Made by a program: the position numbers and the translations under genes
In this document: positions 1-9,518 of the stretch, piece by piece
Layout: each line of letters begins with the position of its first letter
How positions within the stretch are numbered: position 1 is the first letter of the stretch
Assembly: GCA_040879025.1 (NCBI GenBank)
Contig: JBBDLF010000003.1
Span: forward strand, 130,506 to 194,505
Reading direction: 5' to 3'
Origin: JBBDLF01 sp040879025
Lineage (GTDB): Bacteria; Pseudomonadota; Gammaproteobacteria; Pseudomonadales; Pseudohongiellaceae
DNA length: 64,000 nucleotides
The notes under the pieces: model-generated
What the model was told of the DNA's origin: nothing
The model's database searches: none
The model's input: the letters and a program-made list of their open reading frames with translations, nothing else

Positions 1-1371
1 TTTCAGCTCAACTCCATCGCGCACAACACAGACAATTCCTGTCCCCTTCGGTAACACCATTTTATCCACTGCTACATCAACCGCCTGGCTACCGGGTGCG
101 ACATCGTAAATAAACAGCGCCAGGTCTTCCTTTTGACCGATAAACACTGAGCGAAACAGTGCTGTCGTATTCATTTGGGGTAGGTTCAAACCCAGCAGCC
201 TGGCCGCCGGGGCGATAGTCCACCCCTGCACCACAAGCGACACCAGCACGACAACAAACGCCAGTTCAAAATAAACTTCAGTTTGATCCAGGTTCGCCAA
301 CGATGGAAACAACGCCAGAATAATCGGCACTGCTCCTCGCAGGCCACACCAACTGATAAACGCCTGTTCACGCCAGGGAAACCTGAAGGGTGCCAGTGAC
401 AGAATCACCGCGACCGGGCGCGCAATCAGAATCAGTCCAAAGGCAATTCCCAAACCCGGCAACAGAATTGGCTGAATTTGAGAAGGTGTTATAAGGAGCC
501 CCAACATTAGAAACATGCCAACCTGACTGAGCCAGGCCATACCATCATGAAATCGGTGAATGTCAGACGAATGAGGGAGGGGCGAGTTTCCGACGATCAC
601 GCCGACAATGAAGATAGCCAGAAAACCGCTGCCGCCCCAGAGATTGGTGAGACCAAACACGCTGAGACCGCAAGCCAGGGTCAACAAGGGATACAACGAA
701 GGAGGGATGGCAAGACGCGGAGCCAGCATGGTAAACGCATAGCCAGCCGCGAGGCCGGTAGCCATACCAAGTCCCATCTGGGAAGCGAACTCGGCCAGCA
801 TTGACCAGCCCAGGGTCTGACCCTCCACCTGTAGGACGCTCACCAGCAACATGGTCAGGAAGATCGCCATCGGGTCGTTACTGCCTGACTCTATTTCCAG
901 CGTCGCCGATGCTCTTTGTTTGAGTTCCAGACCGGCGGTATGCAACATGCCAAATACTGCCGCGGCATCCGTGGATCCAACGATGGCGCCGACCAGCAAG
1001 GACTCCAGCCAGGACCAGTCAAGGAGCCAGTGCGCAATCAACCCGGTCAGCATGCTGGTAGTCAAAACACCCAGCGTTGCCAGCGAAAGCGCCGGTCCAA
1101 GGCTGACCCTGAACGTTTCCATCCGCGACCCCAGACCGCCATCGAAAATGATGACGGCAAGGGCAAGGCTGCCAAACAGGAATGCAATATCATAGTTATC
1201 AAATACGATGCCGCCGGGTCCGTCTTCGCCGGCCAACATGCCCACCACCAGAAACACCAGCAATATTGGCATACCGATGCGTCTCGTCAGAATTGCACTC
1301 GCGACCACGCTGACCAGGGCGAGCAAGGCGCCCCAGAAGACGAACTGATTGGTGATTACGACGGATTCCAT
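1..1371 (-). CDS. potassium/proton antiporter, CPA1 family (NhaP2/CvrA-like), C-terminus outside window
   Basis: The minus frame is open from the window edge to an ATG at 1371 (an in-frame ATG at 1395 is the alternative; neither has a clear ribosome binding site). The product is a cytoplasmic-membrane cation/proton exchanger. It shows a series of hydrophobic helices from residue 10 onward, the family segment GSTDAAAVFGML at about residue 125 and ESGSNDPMAIFL at about residue 152, the latter carrying the ND pair typical of ion-binding helices in CPA exchangers. Towards the window edge the helices give way to a soluble stretch (from about residue 400) with a V-P-x-G pattern that, in NhaP2, leads to the cytosolic TrkA-C regulatory domain. 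NhaP2-type proteins exchange cytoplasmic K+ for H+. About 457 codons are present; the rest lies beyond base 1. Family assignment is firm, ion specificity is inferred. Confidence 0.85.
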   Translation of the reverse strand, partial: MESVVITNQFVFWGALLALVSVVASAILTRRIGMPILLVFLVVGMLAGEDGPGGIVFDNYDIAFLFGSLALAVIIFDGGLGSRMETFRVSLGPALSLATLGVLTTSMLTGLIAHWLLDWSWLESLLVGAIVGSTDAAAVFGMLHTAGLELKQRASATLEIESGSNDPMAIFLTMLLVSVLQVEGQTLGWSMLAEFASQMGLGMATGLAAGYAFTMLAPRLAIPPSLYPLLTLACGLSVFGLTNLWGGSGFLAIFIVGVIVGNSPLPHSSDIHRFHDGMAWLSQVGMFLMLGLLITPSQIQPILLPGLGIAFGLILIARPVAVILSLAPFRFPWREQAFISWCGLRGAVPIILALFPSLANLDQTEVYFELAFVVVLVSLVVQGWTIAPAARLLGLNLPQMNTTALFRSVFIGQKEDLALFIYDVAPGSQAVDVAVDKMVLPKGTGIVCVVRDGVELK

Positions 1372-1395
1372 TGGGAATGCCCGATAGCCGGCCAT

Positions 1396-1781
1396 AAGGT
1401 AGTGGCTGGACCTTATTGATCGCCACGAAATGCTGGCAGTATAACAGGGGACAGGTTGTTAAAAGGAGAGTGGCACCTATTGACCGTTTATTGCGAGGGC
1501 TCCAGCATTCACCCGTTATATCTGGCGGACCCAACTTCACTTGCCGTTGGACAATTTTATGGATGTGGCATATTCAAAAATCGAGCAGGAAACAATTGAC
1601 ATAAGCCGCAACCGGGACTGCCTTCTCGGGGGTAGGCCCGCCCAGCCGCGAAATCATCTCCTGGGCGCCACGGTGCCTCCCAGCCCTGTACCGGCCATTT
1701 CACCCCCCAAAAGCCCGCTCTAAGCTTCCAAAACCACCATTTCCCCGCCCGTATTCCCTATTTTTCAACAACTTGCGCGGG
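1396..1781. other. intergenic region without a recognisable gene
   Basis: These 386 bases separate the start of the antiporter gene from the end of the DUF1501 gene. Short open frames occur on both strands, but none has a credible start site, recognisable protein or clear ribosome binding site. I see no strong hairpin terminator. The promoter of the antiporter presumably lies here. Confidence 0.4.
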
Positions 1782-3029
1782 TCAGACCCGGAAGAGGGTT
1801 AGGGGGGCGTGGGGGGAGCGGAGGACTTTGGCGGAGTCTGGGTATTGCATCCATTCCTGGATCATTGAGGCGTAGACGCGGCGGAAGTCGGTGGTCATGC
1901 GCAGGTTGCCATCGTCGAGGTCTCCCAGGCTGGGATGGGTGCCGTAGAGGCCGCCGTTGATTTCACCGGAACCGGAGAAGACAAACATCGGCGTGGCGGT
2001 GCCGTGATCGGTGCCCTGGCTGGCATTTTCCTCGACACGTCTGCCGAATTCGGTGAACACCATCACCGCGACTTCCCTGCCTCGACCAAGCCGTTCAATG
2101 TCTCTCATAAATCCATTAATCGCATCGGCGGCATACAGCAACAACCGGCTATGCAAGTCAGCCTGATAGACATGGGTGTCGAAGGCATTACCGCGATAAC
2201 TGGTATAATACACTTTGCTGCCGATCCCGGCGTCAATCAGCGCCGCGACATTGCGAAGGTCGCCTCCCAGCCCACTGATGCCGTAATCCACCGGAGTGCG
2301 GTAAGCAGCCGCGGCATCTCGTACAAATTCTGAACTGCTGGCCGCATTTTCGGCGACGTTCTGTAGAAACTGCAAACTGCCGTTACCGGTTTCCCTGTTT
2401 TGCACCAGCTGCGAATAAGCCTGCTTCTGTAGTTCATCTCCCTCGCGATTCAACTGCGCGGGATTATCAAATACCAGCGGCGTATGCAGGCGACTGCGTA
2501 CTGCCAGCGACTGACTGTCAGCGATATTCAACAGTAAATTCTCACGCTCCGCTTCAGGCCAGCGCGCATCCATAAAACGCCCTGCCCAGCCCAGGGGTTC
2601 GCCGCCGTTGGGCACGCCCGTGTGCCAGTAACTCATTGACGTGAAATGAGACAGACTGGGGTTATCATAACCACAGCCATGTATCACCGCCATCTTACCG
2701 TCTTTATACAGCGCCTCGAAAGCGCGCAGCGATGGATGAAACCCGATATCATCACTTATGGTCAGTGCTTCGTTTTTCGGAATTGCCAACGTTGGACGCA
2801 AGCGGTAATAGTGATCATTCTGGAACGGTACCACCGTATTCAGGCCGTCATTACCACCAGACAGTTCAACCACAACGAGAATGCGTTCGTTGTCGTTGCC
2901 AGCGGCATCGAGCGCATGGGTGAGACCACTCAGCCAGGGCATGCCCGCCGCGCCGACCGCGCCGAGCCCATAGAACCCACTACGCAACAACCCGCGCCTG
3001 GTCATGTTAGCCGTGAATTTCTTCTTCAT
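1782..3029 (-). CDS. DUF1501 family exported protein, Tat signal
   Basis: 415 residues. The N-terminus carries a twin-arginine signal (TRRGLLRSGF, residues 10-19) followed by a hydrophobic stretch ending near ALDAAG, so folded export through Tat is expected. The body has the DUF1501 hallmarks: VVVELSGGNDGLNTVVP near residue 52, a GCGYDNPSLSHFTSM segment near 118, VMVFTEFGRRVEENAS near 322 and a TDHGTATPMFVF segment near 340. This family has a sulfatase/alkaline-phosphatase-like fold (known of the family), but its substrate is unknown. It lies 69 bases downstream of a DUF1800 gene in the same orientation, a pairing seen in many bacteria, so the two products probably act together in the periplasm. 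Length and motifs look intact. Confidence 0.88.
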   Translation of the reverse strand: MKKKFTANMTRRGLLRSGFYGLGAVGAAGMPWLSGLTHALDAAGNDNERILVVVELSGGNDGLNTVVPFQNDHYYRLRPTLAIPKNEALTISDDIGFHPSLRAFEALYKDGKMAVIHGCGYDNPSLSHFTSMSYWHTGVPNGGEPLGWAGRFMDARWPEAERENLLLNIADSQSLAVRSRLHTPLVFDNPAQLNREGDELQKQAYSQLVQNRETGNGSLQFLQNVAENAASSSEFVRDAAAAYRTPVDYGISGLGGDLRNVAALIDAGIGSKVYYTSYRGNAFDTHVYQADLHSRLLLYAADAINGFMRDIERLGRGREVAVMVFTEFGRRVEENASQGTDHGTATPMFVFSGSGEINGGLYGTHPSLGDLDDGNLRMTTDFRRVYASMIQEWMQYPDSAKVLRSPHAPLTLFRV

Positions 3030-3098
3030 GGTCGTCCCCGCTTCGCAAATTGGCTGGCGCCGTCGGTTGCCCCTGTGATCGACTGCCAGCGGCCAGTG

Positions 3099-4946
3099 TC
3101 AGGACAGCTGATACTCCGGCGCACTGAGTAATAAATGCAACACGCGTTTCAATGCAATTTCTGTTTCTTCACTGCGCCAACTCAACTCGTCAGCACCCAA
3201 TTCGTCCCGCAAAAACTGCTCCAGAACCGCCATATCGCTGTCCGACAGCGGGTGGCGCAAGAAACGCGTCTCCAGGTACGCCACGGCCGCGCTCACATCA
3301 TCGACCCGCGCATCGCGCAACATCGCGCTCAGACTCAAGTCAGCCGGAAACCGGGGAATCTGAATGACTGTTTCAGAAGCTACAACATAACCCATGTAAG
3401 CCCCGTAACGGGTATTATAGGCTTCATCGGAATCAGCCAGCATACTGGCGCCGGAATCTCCTTCGGTGGTGGCCTGGGTAATATTCATGCCCTGTGCCAG
3501 GCGCTCTTCCACGCGCCGGTAAATCCCCGGCATGGGATCCCGTGCGAGAAAGCCCTCAACATCCGGAAACAACACGTCCCGCATCAGGTTGCCCCGTTGC
3601 AGCAAGGTTGCCGGCGTAATCCAGGTACTGCCGCCGGCCCATCCCGCGACATTGGGCGGATACAGCAACCTCTGACCGAGGTTGCCTGTGGCGGCATTGA
3701 AATCAGGAATCGTGGGCATACGTTGCAGACCCATCTTCCGATAGGTGGACACCATCAACTGAACCGGACTTTTAAATTGCGTGGCGACTGATTCATTACT
3801 GTAAAAATCCCGTGACAGAAACACGGTCTTCAGAAAAGGCGCCAGTTCATAGTTGTTGCGGCGCAGTACGTCAGCCAGTTGATACTGCAGATCCGCAGAC
3901 AAGGTGTCGCGGACAAAAAAGCGGTACAGCTTGGCGCTCATGAATTCGGCCGTGCTCTCCTGTTGCAACAAAATCTCAATGATATCCTCACCATCAAAAT
4001 TTCCGGTCTGGCCGAGAACCGTCTTGACTCCGTCGTCATGGTCTTCTTCGCGGATGACAAACTGCAATTTTTCGTCAGTCCATCCCGTAAACGCACGTGA
4101 TGCTTCGCGAATATCCTGCTCGGTGTAGTTACCTTCCCCGAGACTGAACAACTCCATCAGTTCGCGGCCGAAGTTTTCATTGGGATGCGCCTTGATGTTT
4201 TCGGCATTGTCCAGAAATGTCAGCATTGCCGGGTCCTGGGTGACAGCCAGCAGCAGTTCACCAAAATTTCCCACCGCGTTCTCATGGAACAGGTTCAATT
4301 GTTTGAGCATCTTCCTGTGATCGCGCACCTTCGTATCGGTGGTCGCAAAATGCCCGTGCCAGAATAGCGCCATTTTTTCCTGCAACGGCCGTTCGGTTAC
4401 CACCATTCTGTCCGCCCACCACGTGGCCAGTCGGCGCGCTTCCATTTCATTACCGCGCAGCCCATAAAAGAATTTGTTTACCACCGGCTGAATCGGTCGA
4501 CTCTCTCCGTGAGCCACTTTTGCTCCCATCGACTCACCGTTGTCCCGGGCCTGGCGCACCGCTTCGGCGCGACTGTTGGGAAACGGGTCCATCGCCGGGT
4601 CAAACAATCCGGAAAGTTCAAAATCAGGCAACGGATCAGCGTCCAACGCGTGAAAATCCACCAGATGATCCACCGCCTGCTGTGGAGTCATATCCGCGAG
4701 ATGCTCGATCTGTTCCGGTGTGCCACCAAATCCGGCCCGCTCCAGCAAATGCGCCGCTCGTTCGTAGTTCCAGTCCAGTTCCGAAACCGGACTCAAGTCG
4801 TTTACCCACGAAGACGGCGCCGTGTAGGGACTGGAAGCCATGGCAGGGGCCGCAGCCAGGGACAACACCGCCACAACACAGCATTCCGCTACTCGCGGCA
4901 CTCCAAGCCCCGCGAAACGCGGCAAATTCCGGCCTAGCAATTTCAT
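3099..4946 (-). CDS. DUF1800 family exported protein
   Basis: 615 residues with an N-terminal signal-like segment (hydrophobic stretch ending AAPAMASS near residue 38). DUF1800 signatures are visible: AAHLLERAGFGGTPEQI near residue 65, a long helical middle with MALFWHGHFATTD near 193, NENFGRELMELFSLGEGNY near 257 and SRAFTGWTDE near 286, and LYPPNVAGWAGGSTWI near 430. The biochemical function of DUF1800 is not established. The gene is upstream of, and co-directional with, the DUF1501 gene, consistent with a two-gene operon whose products are both exported. No truncation is seen. Confidence 0.88.
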   Translation of the reverse strand: MKLLGRNLPRFAGLGVPRVAECCVVAVLSLAAAPAMASSPYTAPSSWVNDLSPVSELDWNYERAAHLLERAGFGGTPEQIEHLADMTPQQAVDHLVDFHALDADPLPDFELSGLFDPAMDPFPNSRAEAVRQARDNGESMGAKVAHGESRPIQPVVNKFFYGLRGNEMEARRLATWWADRMVVTERPLQEKMALFWHGHFATTDTKVRDHRKMLKQLNLFHENAVGNFGELLLAVTQDPAMLTFLDNAENIKAHPNENFGRELMELFSLGEGNYTEQDIREASRAFTGWTDEKLQFVIREEDHDDGVKTVLGQTGNFDGEDIIEILLQQESTAEFMSAKLYRFFVRDTLSADLQYQLADVLRRNNYELAPFLKTVFLSRDFYSNESVATQFKSPVQLMVSTYRKMGLQRMPTIPDFNAATGNLGQRLLYPPNVAGWAGGSTWITPATLLQRGNLMRDVLFPDVEGFLARDPMPGIYRRVEERLAQGMNITQATTEGDSGASMLADSDEAYNTRYGAYMGYVVASETVIQIPRFPADLSLSAMLRDARVDDVSAAVAYLETRFLRHPLSDSDMAVLEQFLRDELGADELSWRSEETEIALKRVLHLLLSAPEYQLS

Positions 4947-5151
4947 GGTTATCTCCCGTAGCGGTGAACGATTCCTGCCTGACTGAGGCGTTCACCGGAG
5001 TCGACCCAGTTTAATGCCTGCACGGAGTAACCTGCAAGCAGCGAGACACGGACTTGACCGCCCGGAGTGGTCGGACCGACTTGAAGTTGACGCTATCCCG
5101 CTATTCCCGGGATAACAACACGTCAGCCTGGAAAGTGGCGAGCTTGACGAT

Positions 5152-6372
5152 TCAAACGCCAACCTCCCGCAGGTACAGCTTCTGGGTCTGCTGTACCATC
5201 ACTTCATTGGAAAACCGAAGCGCCACCTTTTTTCGGGCTGCGTTGCCAAGTCGCGTCGCCAGTTCAGGATCTTCCAACAGCCTGTCGATGGCGGACGCCA
5301 GCGCTTCGGGGTTCATCCTGGGAACCAGCAGCCCGGTGATTCCGTCTTCGACCAGTTCAGGATTACCTCCCACATCGGTCGCCACCACGGGTGTTCCGCT
5401 GGCCATTGACTCCAGTAATGTGTTGGACAGTCCCTCGTTATGGGACGGTAGTACGGAGACTGTCGCCGCGCCGAGAAGAGCCGGTATGTCAGTTCGATGG
5501 CCGGTGAAAATAACCTTTCCTTCCAGATTCAGCCGGTCGATAAGTGTCATCCAGTTCTGAACATCACAGCTACCCGCACCGTTGATCCTGAGACTCGATT
5601 CCGATGGGCGGCCGACAAGAACGAAACGCGACTCCGGATGGCGGCGGGTGACTATCGCAGCCGCCCTGATAATCTCCTCGACCCCTTTTTTCGTGTTAAG
5701 CCTCGCTACCATCAATATCAAAGGCGCAACCGGGGGCAACGCCCATTCCTTACGGACAGACTCGACGTTTGTGCGGCCGTATCGCGTCAGGTCGATACCG
5801 TTTTTGATTACCGCGATACGTTCCGCGGCATAACCTTCCTCCAATAGCCAGTCACGGATGGAGTCGGCATTGACAAGCACCCGGTCCGCCAGGCCGCAGA
5901 CCAGTTTCTGCACCCACCTTTTCATCCCACTAAGATAGACCCCACGGTCACGGATAGAGGCGATCACTACCGGAACTCCGGCCAGTTTTGCTGCAGGTAT
6001 CGCAAACACCAGTGAATAGAAGTTGTAAGCGTGGACAATATCGAACTGTCGTGAGCGCATGTACGCCGCGAATCTGAGGATGCGTATGATGAATGCGGGC
6101 GAATACAGGCTGCCGATCCTGAATTCGGTTATCGGAATATTGTTGCCGGCATATTCGTCCAGGTAGGGACCGCATTTTTCAAGGCAGGCAAATTCGAGAT
6201 CGAACCCGGCGGGATCCAGGTCGCGAACCAGATTGGCCACCTGTCTTTCAGTGCCTCCTGATTCGAAGTTCACAACCACCTTCAGCAGCCTGATTCGCTT
6301 ACCGGTATTTGTTGTCACGGCGCCCCGGCCTCTGTCATTGAAAGATTGGCTCAAGCCGCCGAAAACCGCCAT
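5152..6372 (-). CDS. glycosyltransferase family 4 protein
   Basis: 406 residues. The N-terminal Rossmann half begins with LKVVVNFESGGTERQVANL (about residues 30-48), typical of GT4 enzymes that retain the anomeric configuration and use nucleotide sugars. The C-terminal half carries LILMVARLNTKKGVEE near 218 and the donor-binding EX7E-type segment (SHNEGLSNTLLESMASGTPV, about residues 312-331). The start overlaps the last 22 bases of the asparagine synthase gene, so the two are probably translationally coupled. Similar GT4/amidotransferase pairs occur in exosortase A/EpsH-associated exopolysaccharide loci; no exosortase gene is in the window, so that link is inference. The acceptor is unknown. 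Confidence 0.85.
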   Translation of the reverse strand: MAVFGGLSQSFNDRGRGAVTTNTGKRIRLLKVVVNFESGGTERQVANLVRDLDPAGFDLEFACLEKCGPYLDEYAGNNIPITEFRIGSLYSPAFIIRILRFAAYMRSRQFDIVHAYNFYSLVFAIPAAKLAGVPVVIASIRDRGVYLSGMKRWVQKLVCGLADRVLVNADSIRDWLLEEGYAAERIAVIKNGIDLTRYGRTNVESVRKEWALPPVAPLILMVARLNTKKGVEEIIRAAAIVTRRHPESRFVLVGRPSESSLRINGAGSCDVQNWMTLIDRLNLEGKVIFTGHRTDIPALLGAATVSVLPSHNEGLSNTLLESMASGTPVVATDVGGNPELVEDGITGLLVPRMNPEALASAIDRLLEDPELATRLGNAARKKVALRFSNEVMVQQTQKLYLREVGV

Positions 6373-8282
6373 GCGTTCTCCTGCTCATCGGAAGACTGTT
6401 CACCGGCGCGGATGGCAGGCTCGTCAAGAAATTTACGACACCAAAGTTCAAAGGAAATCAGCGTCCACAAGCGCGAGTTCAGACGCTGCGACTCTCCATT
6501 GCGATACCGGGCCAGCATGTTTCCGATGTAAGCCTGGTTGAACAGATTCCGGGAGCGGCAGGTGTCCGACATAAGCAGATCGTGCGCCTTACTGCTCAGT
6601 TCACTGCGGAACCAGCTTTCCAGAGGAACAGCGAAGCCCTGTTTACGCCGATCAATGATTGCATCCGGCAAAATCCCGCGCATTGCCTTCTTGAAGATGA
6701 ATTTGGTGTCGCCGCCTTTCAGCCGATATTCCGGCGGGATGGTGGCGGCGTATTCCACCAGCTTGTGATCCAACAGCGGCACGCGCGCTTCCAGGGAGTG
6801 GGCCATGCTCATGCGATCCACCTTGGTGAGGATGTCCAGCGGGAGATAATTGTGAATATCCACATATTGAACTTTAGACAACCAGTGTCCTTCTTCGCGG
6901 TCGAACCTTTCATACCGGGCACCCCACCGGTCGGTGGCCATAACCGCCGCGCCGGCTTCATCGCAAAACAAGCCCTTCCGCTCGTCGCGCTTGAACAGCG
7001 AGTTCGCATCCACGTAACGGTCGGAACCATCGAGCGCCAGGTGCCGCAGAAAATTTCTTCCCCTCGCGCCTTCCGTCATGCGGTCGCCGAACACTCCCAC
7101 CATCCGACGGAGTGCCGCGGGGATGATATTGTGGCGCGTACGCTCCTTGCGCTCTACCAGGTATTTATCGTAACCGGCAAAAAGCTCGTCGCCGCCATCG
7201 CCGGACAATGCCACAGTGACATATTCCGCAGCCAGTTTGGACACCATGTAGGTTGGAATGGCGGACGAATCACCGAATGGTTCGTCCAGATACCAGGCGA
7301 GATCGTCCAGCATATCTGTGACATTGGGTTCAAGAATCAATTCATGGTGATCGGTGCCGAATGCCTCGGCGACTTGTTTTGCGTGTGGCGCTTCGTTGTA
7401 GGCTGCGTCGCTGAAACCAATGGAAAAGGTTTTTACCGGCGCGCTGCATTGCTCGGCCATGCTCGCCACCACCGCACTGGAGTCAATACCGCCGCTGAGA
7501 AAAGCGCCCAGCGGTACGTCACTTACCAGGCGTAACCTGACGGACTCTTTGAGTAGCGAGCGGAGCCGGTCGATGCAATCATTCTCCGTCTGCTTATAAT
7601 CTGTTTCAAACCGCACATCCCAGTACCGTATAACCCGCGGAACCTGACCGGCCCGCGCCAGCAGCAGATTGCCGGGTTCAAGTTTGTGTACACCCGACAC
7701 CACGCTTTCATCCGGAGGAGTGGTCATAAAACTGAACAGATATCCAACAGACGCCAGATTCAATTCCCGTTTCACTGCCGACAATTGCAATAAAGCCTTC
7801 AACTCAGAGGCAAATATCAGCCGACCGTTGAACTCACCGTAAAACAGGGGCTTTATACCCAGCCTGTCTCGCGCCAGCAGAAGCGTTCGGTTATTGGCGT
7901 CCCACAAGGCGAAGGCAAACATACCGCGCAGATGTTTCACACAATCCGCGCCATATTCCTCGTATAGGTGTACGATGACTTCCGTGTCCGTTCGGGTGTA
8001 GAAGCTGTGACCGCGCGCTTCCAGGTCTTGTCGCAACTCGCGAAAATTGTAGATTTCGCCATTGAGCACCACCTGAACGGATCCGTCTTCATTGTGTACC
8101 GGTTGGCGGCCGGTTGACAGATCGATGATGCTCAGCCGTCGCATGCCAAGCCCTATCGCCCCGTGCACAAAGTAGCCTTCATCATTGGGGCCGCGATGGA
8201 CGATGGCGTCGCACATCGACTGTACTTCCCGTGCCTCCACCGGACTGCCGTTGACACCGAATATTCCCGCTATTCCGCACAT
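6351..8282 (-). CDS. asnB: asparagine synthase (glutamine-hydrolysing), exosortase-system amidotransferase type
   Basis: The start at 8282 is fixed by biology: class II glutamine amidotransferases need Cys at position 2, and this ATG gives MCGIAGIFG with a GGAG 9 bases upstream; the frame is open 70 codons further upstream but without that feature. The 643-residue protein has an N-terminal glutaminase domain (HRGPNDEGY, LSIIDLSTGRQP, VLNGEIYNF, RTDTEVIVHLYEEYG) and a C-terminal synthetase domain with the ATP-pyrophosphatase loop LSGGIDSSAV near residue 260 and LSGDGGDELFAGYDKY near 360. AsnB amidates aspartate; members of this long subfamily beside GT4 genes are associated with exopolysaccharide/PEP-CTERM loci and may amidate sugars or other carboxylates. 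Coupled to the downstream glycosyltransferase gene. Confidence 0.88.
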   Translation of the reverse strand: MCGIAGIFGVNGSPVEAREVQSMCDAIVHRGPNDEGYFVHGAIGLGMRRLSIIDLSTGRQPVHNEDGSVQVVLNGEIYNFRELRQDLEARGHSFYTRTDTEVIVHLYEEYGADCVKHLRGMFAFALWDANNRTLLLARDRLGIKPLFYGEFNGRLIFASELKALLQLSAVKRELNLASVGYLFSFMTTPPDESVVSGVHKLEPGNLLLARAGQVPRVIRYWDVRFETDYKQTENDCIDRLRSLLKESVRLRLVSDVPLGAFLSGGIDSSAVVASMAEQCSAPVKTFSIGFSDAAYNEAPHAKQVAEAFGTDHHELILEPNVTDMLDDLAWYLDEPFGDSSAIPTYMVSKLAAEYVTVALSGDGGDELFAGYDKYLVERKERTRHNIIPAALRRMVGVFGDRMTEGARGRNFLRHLALDGSDRYVDANSLFKRDERKGLFCDEAGAAVMATDRWGARYERFDREEGHWLSKVQYVDIHNYLPLDILTKVDRMSMAHSLEARVPLLDHKLVEYAATIPPEYRLKGGDTKFIFKKAMRGILPDAIIDRRKQGFAVPLESWFRSELSSKAHDLLMSDTCRSRNLFNQAYIGNMLARYRNGESQRLNSRLWTLISFELWCRKFLDEPAIRAGEQSSDEQENAWRFSAA

Positions 8283-8582
8283 TCCTTGCTGCTCCTGTGG
8301 TTGTGATCTATTGGACTGGGAACCTTCGGCTACGCCGTTTCCGGGCCGTGGACGCCCGTATCGCGAAAGCAGGACTGCCGCGGCGCAGCCCTGTACGGAT
8401 GGCACGATACGATTTTGGCGAGGGGTCGTTAATGTCCATAGCTTTTCTGGAAGATATACCGTTTCTTCCGGAGGAAACATCAGTGAAACCACTTAACGAG
8501 GGAGGGGGAGATGCCTGACTGGGCTTGTCATGTTAAAGTTGAAAGCACGAATCTCCCGACAACTGTGAAGAGGTGCAAGTCA

Positions 8583-9473
8583 ATGAGCAAGCCCGACATG
8601 ACCCTGCAGGATTTTCACCCTGAAGTGCTGGAAAGCTTCCATCAATATGTTCACGGCACCATAGACAGGCGCGGCTTTCTGCGTCAAGTGAGCAAGTTCG
8701 CGGTGGGCGGGCTGACCGCCGCGGCGATTCTTGAAAGTCTGCTGCCGCGGTATGCCGAAGCGCAGGAAATTGCCTCTGCAGACCCACGTATTGAGGGAAC
8801 TTACCTGACTTATCCTTCGCCGCAGGACTGGCAGGGTTATCTGGTGCGTCCAGCCGACCGAACTGACCGACGCTTGCCGGCGGTGCTGGTGATTCATGAA
8901 AACCGCGGCCGCAATCCTTATATAGAGGATGTCACCCGGCGGCTCGCGCTGGTGGGCTTCATGGCCATGTCGCCTGACGCGCTGAGCCCCCTGGGTGGCT
9001 GGCCCGGAAACGATGATGACGGTCGGGACATGCAGCGGCGGCTGGACGGCGAGGAAATGATGAGTAACTGGCAGGCGGCGGTGAGTTTTCTGAAAGGCCA
9101 TCCTGGAAGCAATGGCCGGGTTGGTGCCGTGGGCTTCTGTTACGGAGGCGGTGTTGTCAATATGCTCGCGGCGCGGATGCCTGGCGTGCTGGATGCCGGG
9201 GTTCCTTTTTATGGTCGTCAGGCTCCCCCGGAAGAGGCGGCGAATATCACGACGCCGCTGTGCATTCACAATGCCAGTACCGATACGCGAATTCTTGAGG
9301 GGGCTCCGGCTTACGAAGAAGCATTATCCAGTGCGGGTGTGGAATTTGAAGCACATGTTTATGAAGGCGCCAGTCACGGGTTTCATAACAATACGACTCC
9401 TCGCTATGACGAAGCGGCCGCGGCGCTGGCCTGGGAACGGAGCATCGACTGGTTTAACAAAATTCTATTGTGA
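8583..9473 (+). CDS. dienelactone hydrolase family protein with Tat-like N-terminus
   Basis: 296 residues from the ATG at 8583, preceded by AGAGG about 10 bases upstream. After an N-terminal helix, RRGFLRQVSKF (about residues 24-34) and a hydrophobic stretch ending RYAEAQE form a twin-arginine-type signal, so the enzyme is probably periplasmic. The alpha/beta hydrolase core has VLVIHENRGRNPY near residue 103, the nucleophile elbow GFCYGGG (Cys near residue 184, as in dienelactone hydrolases) and the catalytic His in ASHGFH near 264; the Asp is likely in the ITTPLCIHNASTDTR region. The family hydrolyses lactones and esters; the physiological substrate cannot be read from the sequence. It is divergent from asnB. 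Confidence 0.87.
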   Translation: MSKPDMTLQDFHPEVLESFHQYVHGTIDRRGFLRQVSKFAVGGLTAAAILESLLPRYAEAQEIASADPRIEGTYLTYPSPQDWQGYLVRPADRTDRRLPAVLVIHENRGRNPYIEDVTRRLALVGFMAMSPDALSPLGGWPGNDDDGRDMQRRLDGEEMMSNWQAAVSFLKGHPGSNGRVGAVGFCYGGGVVNMLAARMPGVLDAGVPFYGRQAPPEEAANITTPLCIHNASTDTRILEGAPAYEEALSSAGVEFEAHVYEGASHGFHNNTTPRYDEAAAALAWERSIDWFNKILL

Positions 9474-9518
9474 TGCAGTTTGACGGACAACTGCTTCCGT
9501 TGGTGTTGACTTCAGGTA

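Noticed and set aside
851..1419. Plus-strand open frames opposite the antiporter gene
   Set aside because: They lie antisense to a clear membrane transporter, have no recognisable family or signal and reflect the codon bias of the minus strand.
1416..1723. Short plus-strand frames in the first intergenic region
   Set aside because: No start signals or conserved-looking protein.
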